Of a stretch of 64,000 nucleotides of DNA, positions 60,601 to 64,000 are shown one piece after another. The notes beneath the pieces are model-generated. The model saw nothing but the letters and a program-made list of their open reading frames with translations, was not told the origin of the DNA and did not search any database. The stretch lies in contig NC_056002.1 in the NCBI RefSeq assembly GCF_018446385.1, forward strand, positions 8,876,894 through 8,940,893. Direction: 5' to 3'. Numbering within the stretch: position 1 is the first letter of the stretch; each line of letters starts with the position of its first letter. The DNA is from Zingiber officinale. Taxonomy: Eukaryota > Streptophyta > Magnoliopsida > Zingiberales > Zingiberaceae. Both the position numbers and the translations under genes were made by a program.

Positions 60601-63450
60601 TTAGTCCATAGAATTCTCATGGAATTTGCACTACACTTATACGTGAGTGATGCTAAATGGCCAACTGAAAGTTCTTATGAGATTGGTTGGCTTTTTTGCT
60701 CTGCACCTTAAATTTAGTAACACTTTCTTCTACTCAATTATTTGTCTTATTTTAACTACTTTAATAAATAGAAGTGAAGCTCCTCAACGATGTTCAGTGC
60801 ATTTTGCTTAAAGTATAAAAAGTTTTAATATATTTCATCCATTTGGAACGCATGCTTTATGTGATTTTGGGGCTTTTGCATGACATATTGTTGTCTTAAT
60901 TACAATGGTTCACAGGAAATGATGTAAACACGTTTTACTGGCATGGAAGAGATAATGCAACAACTAAAGAATTAAACCCAAAGGTTTGGTTCCTTGCTTC
61001 TTCGTTTTCATGTATAGCATTTGGCATTTAATTAGATTATTTATTTGAACTCGTTTCTACGTGACTTGCACGTGCATTATTATCCATTAAAGAATCAATA
61101 TAATATACTGATATAAAAATCGAGTTCCAGAATGAATTCCAAATCTTAATATAAAAAATTATGTAGATAAATAACACTTTTGAATTGCACTATAAATGGT
61201 TCCATGGAAGAATTAAGATATAGTGTCCAGGGATTAAAATACTGTGCCGAAACGGGTGAAACATCTCGTTCTGCTCGTTGACCGGCATCAGCACGATCCC
61301 GGTACCAGGCCCCGGGGCAACAGAGAGGTGTCGCGCGACCCCCGCATCTGCAGCGGTGGCGTAGCGCGACCCCGCGGTAGTCGCGGAGGGGTGGCGTGAC
61401 CCCCATGGCCCTAGGGGGTCGCCCGACCCTGCGGCCGTGCTGGAATCGCATGAACCTGCGACTGTGACTTTCTTGTGCGCAGGTGGGTGTTTTTTCTATT
61501 AAAACTCAGGTAAATTATTTTAATCAATTCCTAGTTATGATAAAGATAATATAAAGAGGCTTTATTAAACCCTAATAAAATTATCTAATTAATTTATTTT
61601 AACTCTATAAAAATATAATAAAATTTTTATTTATTTATCTATCTATTTTCATATTTATTTTCAGATTATTTTTATATTTAAAATATTTATGTTAAATATT
61701 TTATTTTAAATTAATATATTATATATTTAAAAAATACTGAAACTATATTGACACAGTGCGATACGATACCGAAACTGTATCGTTCCGATCTAGGACCGAA
61801 ACCTCAGCACGGGTCGAGATTTTAAACCATGATAGTGTCTACTTCCAATTATTATTATCAGAATAGTAAAATGAAGTTCTAGTAAACTTAACAAGATGTG
61901 GTCAATATATTCTGAGTCTTAAATAACCTTCGGTCATTTTACTTGCATATGTATCATATTCTTCTGAGATTTAAAATGTCATTGCCAAGATTTTTATTTT
62001 ACCACATCATATTGTCCAGATATGTAATGCTACTGGATTTCAACTTGAGGGAATATTGGTTTAGAGTGAATAAGGTCATGGACCTTTGGAGGAAATTCAT
62101 GAAGACTTGGCTTGGAGGATCATTTGACTTTCTCTATTTAAAATTTTTGTGAACAACCAGTTGGAATGAAAAAACAACTATGGATCATCATAGTCAAGAT
62201 TGCATCTGGGATCTTGGATTTTACAGTCCTCCAATCTAAATTAACCTAAACGATCTAGATCCCAAGTAGGATGTCAATTGAGCCAGGATCTTATCAACCT
62301 ACAATCTAATCCTATGTTTGCTTAATGTTCCTGCATAGGATCTCAGTTCCAACAATCATTACTAGATAGATGGTTTGACAAAATATATGTAAATACAATT
62401 AGGCATTTTAAAAATTGTTATTTATTATTGCAAATATTTTGTTTGTTTTATATCATTTGAGAAAATTTCCAATTGTATAATGTTCTTTCTAAATCCCAAG
62501 TAACAAAACCTTTTTAAATATTGCCATTATCATCCATCTTATAACTATTGTTATATTATATATAATTAGTTGTATTTCTTTTGTCTACTATTTTACTATC
62601 TGAATAATTTTATTTGTGCTTCATGATATCATAATGATAGCACTTAAAATGTTTACATTAATACTATATATTGAAACTTTATATATATATATATATATAT
62701 ATTATAAAAGTCAAATATAGGTCTAAACTATTTTAATAAAAAGGTAGTATCTTATGATCTTATGCTTTTATCATATGAACCTCTTCACATTCCATGGTAT
62801 GATTTTGATCCTGACAACCTTGTCATAGAAAGCTGTTACTCATAGTTAACATTCACAGCTTCTTTTGTCTCTATCACATTTTTTGCAATGATTTCGTCAT
62901 TAGAATAAGTGACAGCTAATTAAAGATATATACTTTATGACTTGTTCTCTAGCATGAATGCCATGCCTTTGCTTATCAGAAACTAAATACTGCATTTGAT
63001 TTGTTCAATAACTCAGAGATCATAATGCCTAAAATTGGTAGTTTTTTTGCTATCATATCAGGCTGGTTAACCTTTTGGGATAACCCATAAGCCAGCACAG
63101 CTGAACAGGAAATAATTTTGTATTTCAGGTTTGTTTTAGCTTTGATTAATTTTTATATCACGTTTTAATTTGCAGACATTGACTTCTGGATTGGATGATT
63201 ATCCTCGTGCATCCCATCCAACTGATGAAGAACGTCACCTAGATCTAAGATGCTGGATGCTTCTCTCTGCAGATTGCATGCATTCAATTGCAGAACTTCT
63301 CAAAATGGAAAATGATGTCACGGAGGTATTGAATTAGATTTATATCTATATCATTAATCTATACTCTATAGTAAAATAAACTTTCCAGTAAATTTGCAGG
63401 ATTACCACACAATGGTGAAGCAACTTTCAGATTTTGAGAAACTTAATCAG
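48679..63450 (+). CDS. GCS1: Mannosyl-oligosaccharide glucosidase (alpha-glucosidase I, GH63), exons 1-16, runs off window (copy 2)
   Basis: Exons: 48679-48999, 49121-49194, 49612-49863, 49998-50172, 51649-51735, 51894-51962, 52740-52836, 53498-53580, 56601-56708, 57272-57393, 57540-57647, 57717-57790, 59506-59631, 60916-60983, 63176-63325, 63400-63450. These give 655 residues in one uninterrupted frame; plant homologues are roughly 850, so about 200 remain beyond the window. Exons 14-16, absent from copy 1, encode [20 protein letters not shown] and ERHLDLRCW (607-615). The last matches the nonapeptide described as the substrate-binding motif of mammalian glucosidase [11 protein letters not shown] ends exon 16, and no further exon is evident before 64000. 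Difference from copy 1: residue 431 Ser (TCT) to Tyr (TAT) in exon 10, plus a silent Leu change in exon 5. Confidence 0.94.
50822..51337. mobile_element. Partial non-autonomous hAT element in GCS1 intron 4 (copy 2)
   Basis: Counterpart of 19045-19560, same start motif and same missing terminus. Confidence 0.5.
53072..53237 (+). mobile_element. Au SINE in GCS1 intron 7 (copy 2)
   Basis: Identical by eye to 21295-21460, with the same perfect 18-bp target duplications at 53054-53071 and 53238-53255. Confidence 0.93.
54039..54764 (-). mobile_element. Antisense L1-type LINE 3' fragment with zf-RVT domain, GCS1 intron 8 (copy 2)
   Basis: Counterpart of 22262-22985. It has two extra A in the run near 54408, which shifts the residual zf-RVT frame relative to copy 1. 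Confidence 0.72.
59871..60225. repeat. Direct duplication of ~150-bp units, GCS1 intron 13 (copy 2)
   Basis: Counterpart of 28088-28443, second unit starting near 60073. It differs at several bases (for example ATTTAGGCGATGAG versus ATTTAGCTGGATGAG in copy 1). The copy 2 form restores similarity to the GGCAATGAG of the neighbouring unit. Confidence 0.7.
61228..61831. mobile_element. Non-autonomous hAT element with GC-rich core, GCS1 intron 14
   Basis: A 604-bp element with terminal inverted repeats CAGGGATTAAAAT / CATGGTTTAAAAT (right end read inward). Perfect 8-bp target duplications ATAGTGTC lie at 61220-61227 and 61832-61839. An 8-bp duplication with CAGGG-type ends is the hAT signature, and the left end is close to that of maize Ac. 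The left third (about 61250-61480) is very GC-rich with recurring (G)GTCGCGCGACCCCC-like units about 30-40 bp apart. The right part is extremely AT-rich. No transposase, so it is mobilised in trans or dead. It lies between exons 14 and 15. Confidence 0.82.
61840..63175. other. Rest of GCS1 intron 14
   Basis: AT-rich intron sequence with no coding signal. A perfect (AT)n run lies at about 62681-62702. Exon 15 starts at 63176 after TTTGCAG. Confidence 0.5.
62681..62702. repeat. (AT)n microsatellite
   Basis: Eleven or so AT units in GCS1 intron 14. Confidence 0.85.
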
Positions 63451-64000
63451 GTGTGGCTTTCTTTTGTTTGTGAACAGGTTTACTATGTTCACGAAAGACT
63501 ATTTTTAAATCTTGTGTAATTAATGTTCATACATTTGTTAACTCTGAAATAGCTTTGTCTGAAAATATACATGGATATGTAAATTAAGGTAATTGTACAT
63601 ATGACATCTGAAAGGAGAGAAATATTACAAACACTAATTAATTTTAGTGCTAATCTTTTAGTATGGCATATCAATCAATCTCAAAATTTAGATGATGAAT
63701 TCCAATTGCATTATCTTTGCTCTTGCTAATTTTACTGACACATGAAGAGATTTATGTAAATAGTTATTACAAATTTGATATTTTAAAATTTCTAATAATC
63801 TGTTGAAGATGATCACTATACTTCAGTTGGTCATTCTGGTAGTTTTTTCTGTTCTCACAAAAGATGTATTTTAAATGTTTACTTCTTTCCATGTTTCAGT
63901 GAATTTTAGTTATATATACACTTTTCAACTAAAAGGGAGATATCCCCAATAATTATTTATATTTCAATCATCTATTTACTTTGCTATATTGTGTAACAAG
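63451..64000. other. Start of GCS1 intron 16
   Basis: Follows the donor GTGTGG after exon 16. AT-rich, no exon with the expected next motif of the family was found before the window ends. Confidence 0.5.

Larger units (their letters stand above)
31774..60710. repeat. Second copy of ~29-kb duplicated block
   Basis: This is the direct repeat of bases 1-28922, in the same orientation. The sequence continues on both sides without interruption: upstream UPL exons back to 29023, and GCS1 exons 14-16 after 60710. Copy 2 is therefore the uninterrupted version of the locus, and copy 1 is the one cut at the gap. Confidence 0.97.

Noticed and set aside
61146-61451. Minus-strand 101-codon Arg-rich frame
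   Set aside because: It lies in the GC-rich core of the hAT element. The absence of stops follows from composition and the short repeats.

Overview
This is nuclear DNA from a flowering plant. It is AT-rich and intron-rich, with plant-specific protein families and plant SINE, LINE and MITE relics. The genes do not identify the species. A non-grass monocot is possible from the repeat vocabulary, but that is only an impression.

The main structural fact is that the window holds nearly the same ~29-kb stretch twice. Bases 1-28922 reappear as about 31774-60710, with scattered single-base differences and small indels. The copies are joined through a run of exactly 100 N (28923-29022). Left of the gap the sequence stops inside a GCS1-like gene. 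Right of the gap it restarts inside the UPL-like gene, about 2.75 kb upstream of where the first copy enters the window. This is the geometry of two contigs with an unmerged dovetail overlap (two haplotypes, or a missed join) set end to end with a placeholder gap. A true tandem duplication whose junction falls in the gap cannot be excluded from sequence alone.

Order along each copy: (1) the 3' part of a giant HECT E3 ubiquitin ligase of the UPL1/UPL2 type, plus strand. One intron is mostly filled by an old LTR-element fossil, and the last intron carries an antisense RTE-type LINE that itself holds an Au-type SINE. (2) A repeat-rich intergenic tract with a 132-bp diverged repeat, a probable LTR-type fossil, a 108-bp minisatellite, a 36-bp-arm foldback and an array of SINE-like fragments. 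(3) A three-exon gene for a 179-residue protein with an FFDS/SDCEDDF/VNGDF motif, function unknown. (4) A 1.6-kb array of alternately inverted AT-rich units just upstream of (5) GCS1/MOGS, processing alpha-glucosidase I of ER N-glycan trimming. GCS1 is cut by the gap after exon 13 in copy 1 and followed through exon 16 in copy 2, where it runs off the window. Its introns hold a second, well-preserved Au SINE, an antisense L1-type LINE fragment with a zf-RVT domain, and two members of a non-autonomous hAT family.

The three genes are all on the plus strand but have no evident shared pathway. UPL acts in protein turnover and GCS1 in glycoprotein processing. I found no gene cluster, CRISPR array, functional tRNA/rRNA gene or new multi-gene system. 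The most unusual signals are the alternating inverted array, the 108-bp repeat with its conserved hairpin, and a MITE with 12 differences between copies whose flanks are almost identical.
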